Positions 6,732 to 14,552 of a DNA stretch of 56,483 nt are shown in pieces. Numbering within the stretch: position 1 is the first letter of the stretch; each line of letters begins with the position of its first letter. The position numbers and the translations under genes were made by a program. Below the pieces are notes generated by a model. It was not told the DNA's origin and ran no database searches. It saw only the letters and a program-made list of their open reading frames with translations. This stretch comes from a virus, in IMG/VR virus record IMGVR_UViG_3300010966_000019, positions 1 to 56,483 of that record; one strand, given 5' to 3'.

Positions 6732-8805
6732 TTTTATGGACGATAAGTCTATTAGTTTAGGAGACAAGAAAGAAAATGAAGCTGCTCCTTTTATGGGCAG
6801 TTCTCTTTTAGTCTATCTAAATGAAAGATATACAAAGTCTGAAGAGAGCCGTAGACGAGATGAAGAGCGTTGGTTAAGGGCTTATCGTAACTATCGTGGG
6901 CTGTATGGTCCTGATGTTAAGTTTACTGAGACAGAGAAGTCTCGTGTGTTTATTAAGGTGACAAAGACCAAGGTGCTTGCAGCATATGGTCAAATCACTG
7001 ATGTGTTATTTGCCAATAACAAGTTTCCTCTTAGTGTTGATCCAACTGTATTGCCAGAAGGCGTAGTTGATTCTGTACATATCGATCCTAAAGCACCACA
7101 AGGTGCTGAGCCTGAAGTAGTTTCTCCTTTTGGTTACAAAGGTGATGGTAAAGATCTAGCACCGGGTGCTACACTTTCATCATTGATGGACAAGCTTGGT
7201 CCTTTGAAGGATGTTCTCAAAGATACTAAAGATTTAAAAGAAGGTCCGGGTGTAACTCCTTCATCCATTACATTCCATCCTGCTATGGTGGCAGCTAAGA
7301 AGATGGAGAAGAAGATACATGACCAGTTGGATGAGAGTGGTGCTAATAAGCATCTACGATCTACAGCTTTTGAGATGTCTCTTTTTGGTACAGGCATCAT
7401 GAAGGGTCCTTTTGCTAAGACTAAGGAATATCCAAACTGGGATGAGGATGGTACATATAAGCCTGAGATGAAGACAGTACCAGAAACATCACATGTGTCT
7501 ATCTGGAACTTCTATCCTGATCCTGATGCTACCAACATGGAAGAAGCTCAGTATGTTATTGAGCGTCACAAGCTAAGTGCTACACAACTTAGAGCTTTGA
7601 AGAACAGACCTTTGTTCAGGGCTAATGTCATTGAAGAAGTTATTGAAGCTGGTGCTTCTTATGTTAAGAAGTACTGGGAAGATGACTTAAGAGACTATGC
7701 TCCCAACTTAGGTACAGATAGATTTGAAGTGTTGGAATATTGGGGTAATGTTGATGTTGAGATGCTCAACGAGAATGACATTACAATTCCAAAAGAATTG
7801 GAAGACTATAAAGAACTTCAAGCTAACGTGTGGTTTTGCAATGGCAAAATTATGCGCTTAGTGTTGAATCCATTTAAGCCAGCCAACATTCCGTATTATG
7901 CGGCTCCTTGCGAACTAAACCCCTACTCTCTATTTGGCATTGGTGTTGCCGAAAACATGGACGACACCCAGACCCTCATGAATGGTTTTATGCGTATGGC
8001 GGTGGATAATGCTGTGTTGTCTGGCAACCTTGTGTTTGAGGTTGATGAAACCAACCTTGTTCCCGGACAGGACATGACTGTATATCCGGGTAAAGTGTTT
8101 AGGCGACAGGGTGGTGCACCCGGTCAAAGCTTGTTTGGTACTAAGTTTCCTAACGTAGCTGCTGAGAACTTGCAACTGTTTGATAAGGCAAGACAACTTG
8201 CTGACGAATCTACAGGTATGCCATCCTTTTCACACGGACAAACAGGTGTGAGTGGTGTTGGTAGAACAGCCTCTGGCATTTCTATGTTGATGAATGCTGC
8301 TTCTGGCAGTGTTAAAACCATCATCAAGAATGTGGATGATTATTTGTTAGCTCCATTGGGTAAAGCTTTCTTTAGCTTCAACATGCAATTTGACTTTGAT
8401 AAATCTATCAAGGGAGACTTGGAAGTTACAGCTAGAGGTACAGAAAGCTTGATGGCTAATGAGGTGAGAAGCCAACGCTTGATGCAGTTTTTGCAGATTG
8501 CTAGTTCTCCTGCATTGATGCCCTTTGCTAAGTTCCCTTACATCATTCGTGAGATTGCTAAGAGTATGGACTTAGATCCAGACAAGGTTACTAACAACAT
8601 GGAAGAAGCAATGCGTCAAGCATTGTTGATGCAGCAAGCTACTGCTCCTGCTGCTCCAGCAGAGGGTGCTCCTCCTGTTGGTGGTCCACCTCCAGTGGCT
8701 GATATGACTGGTGGTGGTGGTGGAAATATTGGCGTTGGTGCTGCACCAGTGCCGGGTGAACAAGGATTTGCTGGTAATGTCCAAGCCGTACCTCCCCAAG
8801 CTTAA
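6718..8805 (+). CDS. Portal protein
   Basis: 695 residues, a usual size for podovirus portals. The N-terminal region (ERYTKSEESRRRDEERWLRAYRNYRG, then KVTKTKVLAAYGQITDVLF) and the long middle with PYYAAPCELNPYSLFGIG and ENMDDTQTLMNGFMRMA follow portal proteins of short-tailed phages. The C-terminal 70 residues are Pro/Ala/Gly-rich. Forms the dodecameric ring through which DNA enters and leaves the head. ATG 6718 overlaps the end of the HNH gene, with only a GGAAC as ribosome binding site. Confidence 0.88.
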   Translation: MATNNFMDDKSISLGDKKENEAAPFMGSSLLVYLNERYTKSEESRRRDEERWLRAYRNYRGLYGPDVKFTETEKSRVFIKVTKTKVLAAYGQITDVLFANNKFPLSVDPTVLPEGVVDSVHIDPKAPQGAEPEVVSPFGYKGDGKDLAPGATLSSLMDKLGPLKDVLKDTKDLKEGPGVTPSSITFHPAMVAAKKMEKKIHDQLDESGANKHLRSTAFEMSLFGTGIMKGPFAKTKEYPNWDEDGTYKPEMKTVPETSHVSIWNFYPDPDATNMEEAQYVIERHKLSATQLRALKNRPLFRANVIEEVIEAGASYVKKYWEDDLRDYAPNLGTDRFEVLEYWGNVDVEMLNENDITIPKELEDYKELQANVWFCNGKIMRLVLNPFKPANIPYYAAPCELNPYSLFGIGVAENMDDTQTLMNGFMRMAVDNAVLSGNLVFEVDETNLVPGQDMTVYPGKVFRRQGGAPGQSLFGTKFPNVAAENLQLFDKARQLADESTGMPSFSHGQTGVSGVGRTASGISMLMNAASGSVKTIIKNVDDYLLAPLGKAFFSFNMQFDFDKSIKGDLEVTARGTESLMANEVRSQRLMQFLQIASSPALMPFAKFPYIIREIAKSMDLDPDKVTNNMEEAMRQALLMQQATAPAAPAEGAPPVGGPPPVADMTGGGGGNIGVGAAPVPGEQGFAGNVQAVPPQA

Positions 8806-8989
8806 AGGCTTTGTAAACACTAACGCTACATGGGAAGCGTTCTTAGAGATGCTAGATGCTGACATTGCTCAGCAGCATAAAAACTTAGAACAAGCTACTG
8901 ATGTTCGTGAGATTGGAAAGGCTCAAGGAGCCATTGCTGCTTTACGCAGACTAAGTTATCTTAAGGATGAAGTTAATGTACACAAATGA
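8777..8989 (+). CDS. Small helical protein downstream of portal
   Basis: 70 residues from ATG 8777, preceded by AAGGA, starting inside the portal gene in another frame. Sequence ATWEAFLEMLDADIAQQHKNLEQATDVREIGKAQGAIAALRRL predicts two amphipathic helices, a layout seen in small proteins placed right after portals. No enzyme motif. Could be a portal cofactor or head-assembly protein; function unknown. Confidence 0.65.
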   Translation: MSKPYLPKLKGFVNTNATWEAFLEMLDADIAQQHKNLEQATDVREIGKAQGAIAALRRLSYLKDEVNVHK

Positions 8990-10694
8990 TACAGAGCGAC
9001 TGTTTGCTGAAGGCGGCATGAATGATGAAGGCGGCACAGTAGATCCTGTGTCTGGTAATGAAGTTCCTCCCGGATCTCTACAGAATGAAGTGAGAGATGA
9101 TATTGATGCTAAGCTTAGCGAGGGAGAGTTTGTTATTCCTGCTGATGTTGTTAGATACATTGGTCTTGAAAGATTGATGAAACTTCGTGATGAAGCTAAG
9201 CAGGGATTGTCTCGCATGGCAGAGATCGGTCAGATGGGTAATGCTGATCAAGTAGAAAACCCAGAAGCTTTACATGAAGGTGATGAAGGCTTTGAATCAG
9301 AGATTGATGACATCATGTCTGAGGTTGATGGTGAACAAATGGGTGAGCCTAAGTTTGCTCGTGGTGGTGTTGTTAAAGTACCAGAGGCAAGCAAAGACAT
9401 CTTAGCTAAATATAACATTCAAAGAACAGCCATTACAAATCCAGCTAATGATGTAAGACTTTTGAAGAATGCTGCTGGTGATTCTTTGTACATGACCTAT
9501 TTCAATGGTAAGCCTTCTGGAAAGATACCTGCAGGATATTCTGTTGTTGATGCAAACCCCGCAAGTAGAATGGCAGGACCAACTACAACACCCGCAGCAC
9601 CTGCGACAGGTGTAGCAAACCCAACAAACATTGTTGCAACTGGTGGAGGTGGAGGCAGACCAATGCCCACATCTATAACTCCCAATACAATTAATGCAGT
9701 TAATGTAGTTACACCTGATGTTCCTGCAGAGAAAACTTCAACTACTGCACCTGCGGAAACAACTCCTCCTTCTGGTCCTGCTGTTAATGCTGCCTTTATG
9801 GGAGACAAAGGACAAGGTGTTAATTCCTATGGTGGTTCTATTACCGCCACTGATACAGGTGCTGTAAGTACAGGAATAGGCGGCTTCACATTAAATCCAG
9901 ACGGTACTGTCACAGCGAACACTGTTGATAGAACAGTGATGACTGTTGCTGGTATGGTGAATCCTTTATTGGGTATGGCTGCTAGAGTTAATAATGCTCT
10001 AGCTACTAGCTCTGCTAAAGCTTTCTCAGCATCCATTGCTGACACTGGGGGTACAAATCTAAACGCTACACAACCAGCAGCTACAGCAGGTCCAGAATCT
10101 AAGGGAGGCACTGGAGGCACTGCTGCTACGGCTGCTTCCCAAGCTGCTTCTGAAGCCACTAGTAGTGGTATGAGTGATGCTGCTGTAGGTGCTGCAAGCC
10201 AAGCTGCTGCAAACACTATTGTCAAAGGTGGCTCAGCTTCTGAAGCTGCTCAAGCTGGTAGAGATGCTGCCAATACTGTTGCAAATACAGAAGCTAAAGC
10301 AGCAGAGCCAGCTTCTCAACAAACTGCCACTGATATAGCTCTTGGTGGTCAAGGGGGTAGTGCAGGTGCTGATAGTTTGACTAGTGGTGAGCCTACTGCA
10401 GGTCGCCAAGAAACTGGTGGTGGTGAAGCTGCTGCGGGAGGTGGTGAAGCTGCTGGTGGTGGAGGCGAAGCTGGTGGTGGTGAAGTAGGCGGTGGTGAAG
10501 CTGATGCAAGTGGAGAAACACCATATGTAGGTGGAGCAAGTATGACTGCTGTCGATGGCTTTGGTAGCTCTTTTGCAGCTAAACCTATGGAACAAGAAGC
10601 TCAAGTTCTTGCTGTAGCTAAAGGTGGTCTTATTACTAAGCGTGTTAAAAAGACAACATCTGCTCAAAAAAGAGGCATTGCTTCTAGGAAATAA
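8976..10694 (+). CDS. Large Ala/Gly/Thr-rich virion-associated protein
   Basis: 573 residues from ATG 8976 (AAGGATG ribosome binding site); the ATG at 8967 overlaps that site and is less likely. The N-terminal domain contains KLSEGEFVIPADVVRYIGLERL (residues about 45-66), a block I recall from uncharacterised proteins in marine and freshwater podoviruses. An FARGGVVKV motif follows. The remainder is low-complexity (Pro/Thr, then Ala/Ser, then GGGEA repeats) and ends with AVAKGGLITKRVKK and a basic tail. Location between portal and scaffold suggests a head or ejection protein. Confidence 0.7.
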   Translation: MYTNDTERLFAEGGMNDEGGTVDPVSGNEVPPGSLQNEVRDDIDAKLSEGEFVIPADVVRYIGLERLMKLRDEAKQGLSRMAEIGQMGNADQVENPEALHEGDEGFESEIDDIMSEVDGEQMGEPKFARGGVVKVPEASKDILAKYNIQRTAITNPANDVRLLKNAAGDSLYMTYFNGKPSGKIPAGYSVVDANPASRMAGPTTTPAAPATGVANPTNIVATGGGGGRPMPTSITPNTINAVNVVTPDVPAEKTSTTAPAETTPPSGPAVNAAFMGDKGQGVNSYGGSITATDTGAVSTGIGGFTLNPDGTVTANTVDRTVMTVAGMVNPLLGMAARVNNALATSSAKAFSASIADTGGTNLNATQPAATAGPESKGGTGGTAATAASQAASEATSSGMSDAAVGAASQAAANTIVKGGSASEAAQAGRDAANTVANTEAKAAEPASQQTATDIALGGQGGSAGADSLTSGEPTAGRQETGGGEAAAGGGEAAGGGGEAGGGEVGGGEADASGETPYVGGASMTAVDGFGSSFAAKPMEQEAQVLAVAKGGLITKRVKKTTSAQKRGIASRK

Positions 10695-10705
10695 TACTAT
10701 ATAAT
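10678..10705 (+). promoter_or_regulatory. Candidate sigma-70 promoter before scaffold gene
   Basis: TTGCTT (10678-10683, 4/6) with 16 bases to TATAAT (10700-10705, 6/6), overlapping the end of the preceding gene. It is followed at once by a hairpin in the leader and then by the scaffold gene at 10814. Host RNA polymerase would be the user, since no phage polymerase is seen. Confidence 0.5.
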
Positions 10706-10709
10706 TAGA

Positions 10710-10740
10710 ATACTCAAGCCAGAGGTGGGCTGGCGAGTAT
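10710..10740 (+). terminator. Leader hairpin upstream of scaffold gene
   Basis: ATACTC (10710-10715) pairs with GAGTAT (10735-10740), and GCCAG (718-722) with CTGGC (730-734), with two unpaired A on the left and a 7-base loop. No T-run follows (CAACAATTT), so a full intrinsic terminator is doubtful; it may be a leader structure, RNA-processing or pausing site. Bases 10741-10813 hold nothing else recognisable. Confidence 0.45.
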
Positions 10741-10813
10741 CAACAATTTCCCACCATATGGCTACCTATCTCCCTGCAATGCAGCTACAGTTAGCCCCAA
10801 CTTAAAGGTAAAT

Positions 10814-11674
10814 ATGACAGAAGCAGTGATTAACCAGAACCAACAGGCTCAGGCGTTCTCTCCCTTTGGTAAGCGTAATGCTAACAAAGATCGTATTGAA
10901 CAAGAGGAAGCAGAGCTTAAGCGCTTGGCTGAAGATAAGAACAATCCACCAGAAGGAAACGATGGTGATGATAGTAACTTAAGCGCAGAAGAGAAAAGCT
11001 TTAAGAAGCGTTACGGAGATCTGCGTAGACATTCTCAGCAACAGCAAGTGACATTGCAAAAGCAAATTGATGAACTGCGTTCTCAGCTACAGAGCAGTAC
11101 AGAGAAACAAATTAAACTTCCTAAGAGTGAGGAAGAGTTGAACGAGTGGGCTAAGACCTATCCTGATGTTGCAAAGATTGTTGAAACCATTGCAATTAAA
11201 AAGGCTAAGGAGCAAACTCAAGCATTGGATGAGCGCTTTAAACAGCTTGATGAACGTGAACATCAAACAGCTAAAGAAAAAGCAGAAGCTGAATTGATGC
11301 GTCTGCATCCAGACTTCGACTCCATCCGTGATGATGATGACTTCCACAACTGGGTTGAAGATCAACCTAAGTGGGTGCAAGACGCTTTGTATGATAATGA
11401 CAGTGATGCAAGGGCTGCTGCTCGTGCCATTGATCTTTACAAGGCTGATAAGAACATTAAGACGAGAAAGACTAACTCAGATAAGGGTGCGGCAGAGAGT
11501 GTTAACACCCGTGGTAGTCGTTCTGCGCCTACTGGCGAAAGCAAAGATGGTGTCTTTTATGAGTCACAGGTAAATAAAATGTCCATCCTTGAGTATGAAA
11601 AGAACCAAGAAGCTATTGCTAAAGCATTACAATCAGGTAAGTTTGTATACGATGTTAGTGGTAATGCTCGTTAA
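10814..11674 (+). CDS. Scaffolding protein
   Basis: 286 residues, strongly acidic and helical, with long coiled-coil-like stretches (EQEEAELKRLAEDK, QQQVTLQKQIDELRSQLQS, DERFKQLDEREHQTAKEKAEAEL). That composition, the size and the place directly before the major capsid gene are typical of scaffolding proteins, which guide procapsid assembly and then leave. The C-terminal end (YEKNQEAIAKALQSGKF) is likely the coat-binding part by analogy. RBS AAAGGTAAAT. Confidence 0.8.
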   Translation: MTEAVINQNQQAQAFSPFGKRNANKDRIEQEEAELKRLAEDKNNPPEGNDGDDSNLSAEEKSFKKRYGDLRRHSQQQQVTLQKQIDELRSQLQSSTEKQIKLPKSEEELNEWAKTYPDVAKIVETIAIKKAKEQTQALDERFKQLDEREHQTAKEKAEAELMRLHPDFDSIRDDDDFHNWVEDQPKWVQDALYDNDSDARAAARAIDLYKADKNIKTRKTNSDKGAAESVNTRGSRSAPTGESKDGVFYESQVNKMSILEYEKNQEAIAKALQSGKFVYDVSGNAR

Positions 11675-11677
11675 GTA

Positions 11678-11705
11678 TTGACAAACTTAAAACAACTGGT
11701 ATAAC
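11678..11705 (+). promoter_or_regulatory. Strong candidate sigma-70 promoter before capsid region
   Basis: TTGACA (11678-11683, 6/6), 16-base spacer, TATAAC (11700-11705, 5/6), placed right after the scaffold stop. It would drive the capsid genes, now separated from it by an HNH gene at 11782. Spacer length equals that of the promoter at 10678, exactly 1000 bases upstream by coincidence. Confidence 0.6.
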
Positions 11706-11734
11706 TTTAACAGAGCGAAGAGGGTAGCTCCCCT

Positions 11735-11764
11735 GACTGTGCCAATCCACAGTCTAGCTCTTTA
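11735..11764 (+). promoter_or_regulatory. Leader hairpin followed by boxA-like sequence
   Basis: GACTGTG (11735-11741) and CACAGTC (11748-11754) form a perfect 7-bp stem with a 6-base loop, followed directly by GCTCTTTA (11757-11764), which matches the core of boxA (TGCTCTTTA). Stem-loop then boxA is the order in ribosomal RNA leaders, where NusB and S10 bind boxA for antitermination. Inferred role: antitermination through the terminators at 14021 and 14056. Confidence 0.35.
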
Positions 11765-11781
11765 TCTGATTGGGGATAGTT

Positions 11782-12357
11782 ATGGAAAATTGTAAGACTT
11801 GTGGTCAATGTAAGATCACTAAAAATATTTCTGAGTTTCATAAAGATAAAACAAAGAAGTTTGGTGTTGGTAGCGCATGTAAGACATGTGCCAAAGAAAT
11901 TTCTTATAAATACTATTTAAAAAATTCTGAAGGTATTCGTAAGAGAACTTCTATATATGCTAAGTCATACACACCTAAGTTTAATAGAGAAATAGATTCT
12001 AGATTAAGAAATCTGTGTACTAAAGCTAAAGGTAGAACAAAAGAATTTAATCTTGTAGATCTTGACTTATTAGATCTATGGGGTAAACAAGATGGTCGAT
12101 GTGCTTATACTAAATTGCCGCTGCTTGCAACAGCCAACCAATTTAATACAGTGAGCCTCGATAGAGTAGATAGTAGTAAAGGCTATGTTGTTGGAAACAT
12201 TCAACTTGTCTGTGCAGCTATCAATAAGATGAAACAGGAATATTCTGAAGAGATGTTCATTCTGTTTTGTCTGTTAGTAACGCAAAACAATAAACTGTCA
12301 GAATCACCTGAAAGTTTGTTAGCCCGTTATGTTCCATTGGGCACAGTGGACAAGTAA
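11782..12357 (+). CDS. HNH homing endonuclease 3
   Basis: 191 residues from ATG 11782 (GGGGATAGTT before it); a TTG further up is unlikely. Zinc fingers CKTCGQC and CKTCAKE at the N-terminus, then a basic helical region, then the nuclease core VSLDRVDSSKGYVVGNIQL and SEEMFILFC, the same core as the genes at 2490 and 43797. It sits between the promoter-leader and the capsid gene, so capsid transcription must cross it. A gain by homing is the likely origin. Confidence 0.8.
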   Translation: MENCKTCGQCKITKNISEFHKDKTKKFGVGSACKTCAKEISYKYYLKNSEGIRKRTSIYAKSYTPKFNREIDSRLRNLCTKAKGRTKEFNLVDLDLLDLWGKQDGRCAYTKLPLLATANQFNTVSLDRVDSSKGYVVGNIQLVCAAINKMKQEYSEEMFILFCLLVTQNNKLSESPESLLARYVPLGTVDK

Positions 12358-12436
12358 TGTACCTAACAAATTCAGCCTCTGTAGTGATGTTGAGCGTATT
12401 TAAATATATGCCAATATATCTATAGGAGATTATAAA

Positions 12437-13507
12437 ATGGCTTTTCCAAGTGCTGCTGGATATGGATCACTTCCAAATGGAGCGTTCAGTCCAGTTATTT
12501 ATTCAAAGCAAGTACAACTTGCATTCCGCAAAGCTTCTACTGTTGAAGACATTACAAACAATGACTACTTCGGTGAGATTGCTAATATGGGGGATAGTGT
12601 CAAGATCATTAAAGAGCCAGAGGTTAGCGTACAGAGCTATGCTCGTGGTACACAGATCACTGCTCAAGACTTGAATGATGAAGACTTCACCTTGGTTGTT
12701 GACCAAGCTAACTACTACGCTTTCAAGATTGATGACATCGAAGCAGCTCACTCACATGTGAACTTCATGCAGATGGCTTCTGATCGTGCTGCGTATCGTT
12801 TGCGTGATCAGTATGACCAAGATGTGTTGGGTTACTTGTCTGGCTTCTCACAGTCTGCTAAGCATGTGAATCCTGATACAGCCCGTACTTCTGCTTCTGG
12901 CACTAAGGCCGTCTCTGCCGCTGGCGCTGACGAACTCTTGGCTTCTATGAAGTTGAAAAAGGGTAGCTTTGGTAACATCACCACAGCTTCTGCTGGTGAT
13001 CATTCCATTCCTTTGGCTCCTCGCCTTCCCGGTGCAACAGCTTTGCCTACCGATGTAGCTTCTCCTTTGATGGTGGTTGCTCGTATGGGTCGCTTGTTGG
13101 ATCAACAGTTTGTTGACTCTGCTGGTCGTTGGTTGGTGGTCGATCCCGTGTTCATCGAAATGTTGAAAGACGAAGACAGCCGCTTGTTGAACGGTGACTT
13201 TGGTGGTTCTGGTTTGCAGAACGGCTTGGTCATTAACAACTTGCATGGCTTCCGTATTTATGTTTCTAACAACCTGCCCAAGATTGGCACTGGTCCCGGT
13301 ACTTCTGGTACTGCTAACCAGAACTCCAACTATGGCGTGATTGTTGGTGGTCATGATTCTGCTGTTGCTTCTGCTCAGCAAATCACCAAGACTGAGACAT
13401 ATCGTGATCCCGACAGCTTCGCTGACATCGTGCGTGGTATGCATCTTTATGGTCGCAAAATCTTGCGTCCTGAAGGCATCGTCACTGCTAAATACAACGC
13501 TGCTTAA
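12437..13507 (+). CDS. Major capsid protein
   Basis: 356 residues with a strong ribosome binding site (ATAGGAGATTATAAA). Sequence features fit an HK97-fold coat protein of podovirus type: an N-terminal arm, FRKASTVEDITNNDYFGEI, QITAQDLNDEDFTLVVDQANYYAFKIDD, then AYRLRDQYDQDVLGYL, and a C-terminal region ending KILRPEGIVTAKYNAA. It follows the scaffold protein and is the most codon-biased gene in this arm (frequent GCT, GGT, TTG), as expected for high expression. The region 12358-12436 before it has no other gene. Confidence 0.88.
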   Translation: MAFPSAAGYGSLPNGAFSPVIYSKQVQLAFRKASTVEDITNNDYFGEIANMGDSVKIIKEPEVSVQSYARGTQITAQDLNDEDFTLVVDQANYYAFKIDDIEAAHSHVNFMQMASDRAAYRLRDQYDQDVLGYLSGFSQSAKHVNPDTARTSASGTKAVSAAGADELLASMKLKKGSFGNITTASAGDHSIPLAPRLPGATALPTDVASPLMVVARMGRLLDQQFVDSAGRWLVVDPVFIEMLKDEDSRLLNGDFGGSGLQNGLVINNLHGFRIYVSNNLPKIGTGPGTSGTANQNSNYGVIVGGHDSAVASAQQITKTETYRDPDSFADIVRGMHLYGRKILRPEGIVTAKYNAA

Positions 13508-13518
13508 GGAGAAACATT

Positions 13519-14007
13519 ATGGCAACTATTACAACTTTGGCTGGTGCAGCCTCCGCTGGTCGCACCGCTGGTGCTGTCCCTTACTTGGTCGATGTTACCG
13601 TTGACTTCGCTGCCGCAGCTACAGCTAAAGGTTCTGCCTTGGCTGCTGCTGACGTTATCGAAGCTCTCAGTGTTCCCGCTAACACCCTCATTTTGAATGC
13701 TGGTATGGAAGTTATCACCGTCCTCGGTGGTGAGTCTTCTGACACTACATTTGACTTGGGCGTGACTGGTGTTGACGCTGACAACTTCGTTGATGGCTTT
13801 GATGCTGACGCTGCTGCTGCTGGTGCTTATGCCCAGAACGCTGCTGCTTTCCAGCCTATCGTCAACGCTACTGCTGACACTATTGACATCTTGATTGCAA
13901 CTGCAACCACTGCACCTACCTCTGGTGAAGTGCGTGTGTGGGCTGTCTTGATGAATATTGATGGTCGTCCTGCACGAGCTTCCGTTGACCGTGAGCAACT
14001 GGCTTAA
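13519..14007 (+). CDS. Head decoration or minor structural protein
   Basis: 162 residues, Ala/Thr/Asp-rich, behind AAGGAGAAACATT. Predicted mostly beta: VPYLVDVTVDFAAAATAKG, VPANTLILNAGMEVITVL and SGEVRVWAVLMNIDGRPA. It is co-transcribed with and directly downstream of the capsid gene and shares its codon bias, so a capsid-associated abundant protein is likely. No family recognised by name. A strong terminator follows. Confidence 0.7.
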   Translation: MATITTLAGAASAGRTAGAVPYLVDVTVDFAAAATAKGSALAAADVIEALSVPANTLILNAGMEVITVLGGESSDTTFDLGVTGVDADNFVDGFDADAAAAGAYAQNAAAFQPIVNATADTIDILIATATTAPTSGEVRVWAVLMNIDGRPARASVDREQLA

Positions 14008-14020
14008 TAGCTAGGTGATG

Positions 14021-14046
14021 TGGGAGGGGCTTAACCGCCTCTCCCA
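14021..14046 (+). terminator. Intrinsic terminator after capsid genes
   Basis: TGGGAGGGGC (14021-14030), loop TTAACC, GCCTCTCCCA region to 14046: a 10-bp stem with one G-T pair, followed by TTCTTGT. Placed 14 bases after the stop of the decoration gene. It should separate abundant head transcripts from the tail genes. Confidence 0.75.
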
Positions 14047-14055
14047 TTCTTGTAT

Positions 14056-14076
14056 GCTCTATTAGAGAGCGTTTTT
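14056..14076 (+). terminator. Second intrinsic terminator
   Basis: GCTCT (14056-14060), loop ATTAG, AGAGC (14066-14070), followed by GTTTTT (14071-14076). It lies 10 bases beyond the first terminator, making a tandem pair. The next gene starts at 14097 with its ribosome binding site just after this hairpin, and no promoter is seen between, so tail genes depend on readthrough. Confidence 0.6.
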
Positions 14077-14096
14077 AAAACTAAGAGGATTCTCTA

Positions 14097-14540
14097 ATGG
14101 CTATTACATCTGCCCTTTGCACAAGCTTCAAAAAAGAACTGCTTGAGCGTAAACATGACTTTAATGCTACAAGCGGTCATACTTTTAAGATTGCCTTGTA
14201 CACATCTTCAGCAACCCTTGGTGCTTCCACTACTGACTATACAACCTCCAACGAAGTTGTAGGCACTGGCTACACTGCTGGCGGTATTGCTCTTACAAAC
14301 ATTGATCCTACTAGCAGTGGCACTACAGCATTCATTGACTTTGCTGACGCTACTTGGTCTAGTGCAACTATTACCGCTGCTGGCGCTTTGATTTATAACA
14401 CAACCACTGATGGTGGAACAGGTACAACTAATGCTGTAGCTGTCATCTCTTTTGGTGGTGATAAGACATCAACTAACGGTGACTTTGTAATTCAATTCCC
14501 AACAGCAGACGCAAGCAACGCTATTGTCCGTATTGCATAA
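14097..14540 (+). CDS. Structural protein (tail or head-tail region)
   Basis: 147 residues, Thr/Ala/Gly-rich. MAITSALCTSFKKELL, then TFKIALYTSSATLGASTTDYT and GYTAGGIALTN, and DATWSSATITAAGALIYNT are blocks I recall from a widely occurring small phage structural protein of unknown role. Beta-strand rich, no membrane segment. RBS AAGAGGATTCTCTA. First gene after the terminator pair. Confidence 0.7.
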   Translation: MAITSALCTSFKKELLERKHDFNATSGHTFKIALYTSSATLGASTTDYTTSNEVVGTGYTAGGIALTNIDPTSSGTTAFIDFADATWSSATITAAGALIYNTTTDGGTGTTNAVAVISFGGDKTSTNGDFVIQFPTADASNAIVRIA

Positions 14541-14552
14541 GGGGTCGTAGTA

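Noticed and set aside
9497-10667. Long antisense ORFs (103-144 codons) opposite the Ala/Gly-rich protein
   Set aside because: Reverse complement of Ala/Gly/Thr repeats yields open frames without stops; no ribosome binding sites.
12848-13444. 198-codon ORF opposite the major capsid gene
   Set aside because: A shadow produced by the codon bias of the capsid gene on the other strand; no start signal and low-complexity Thr/Ser/His composition.
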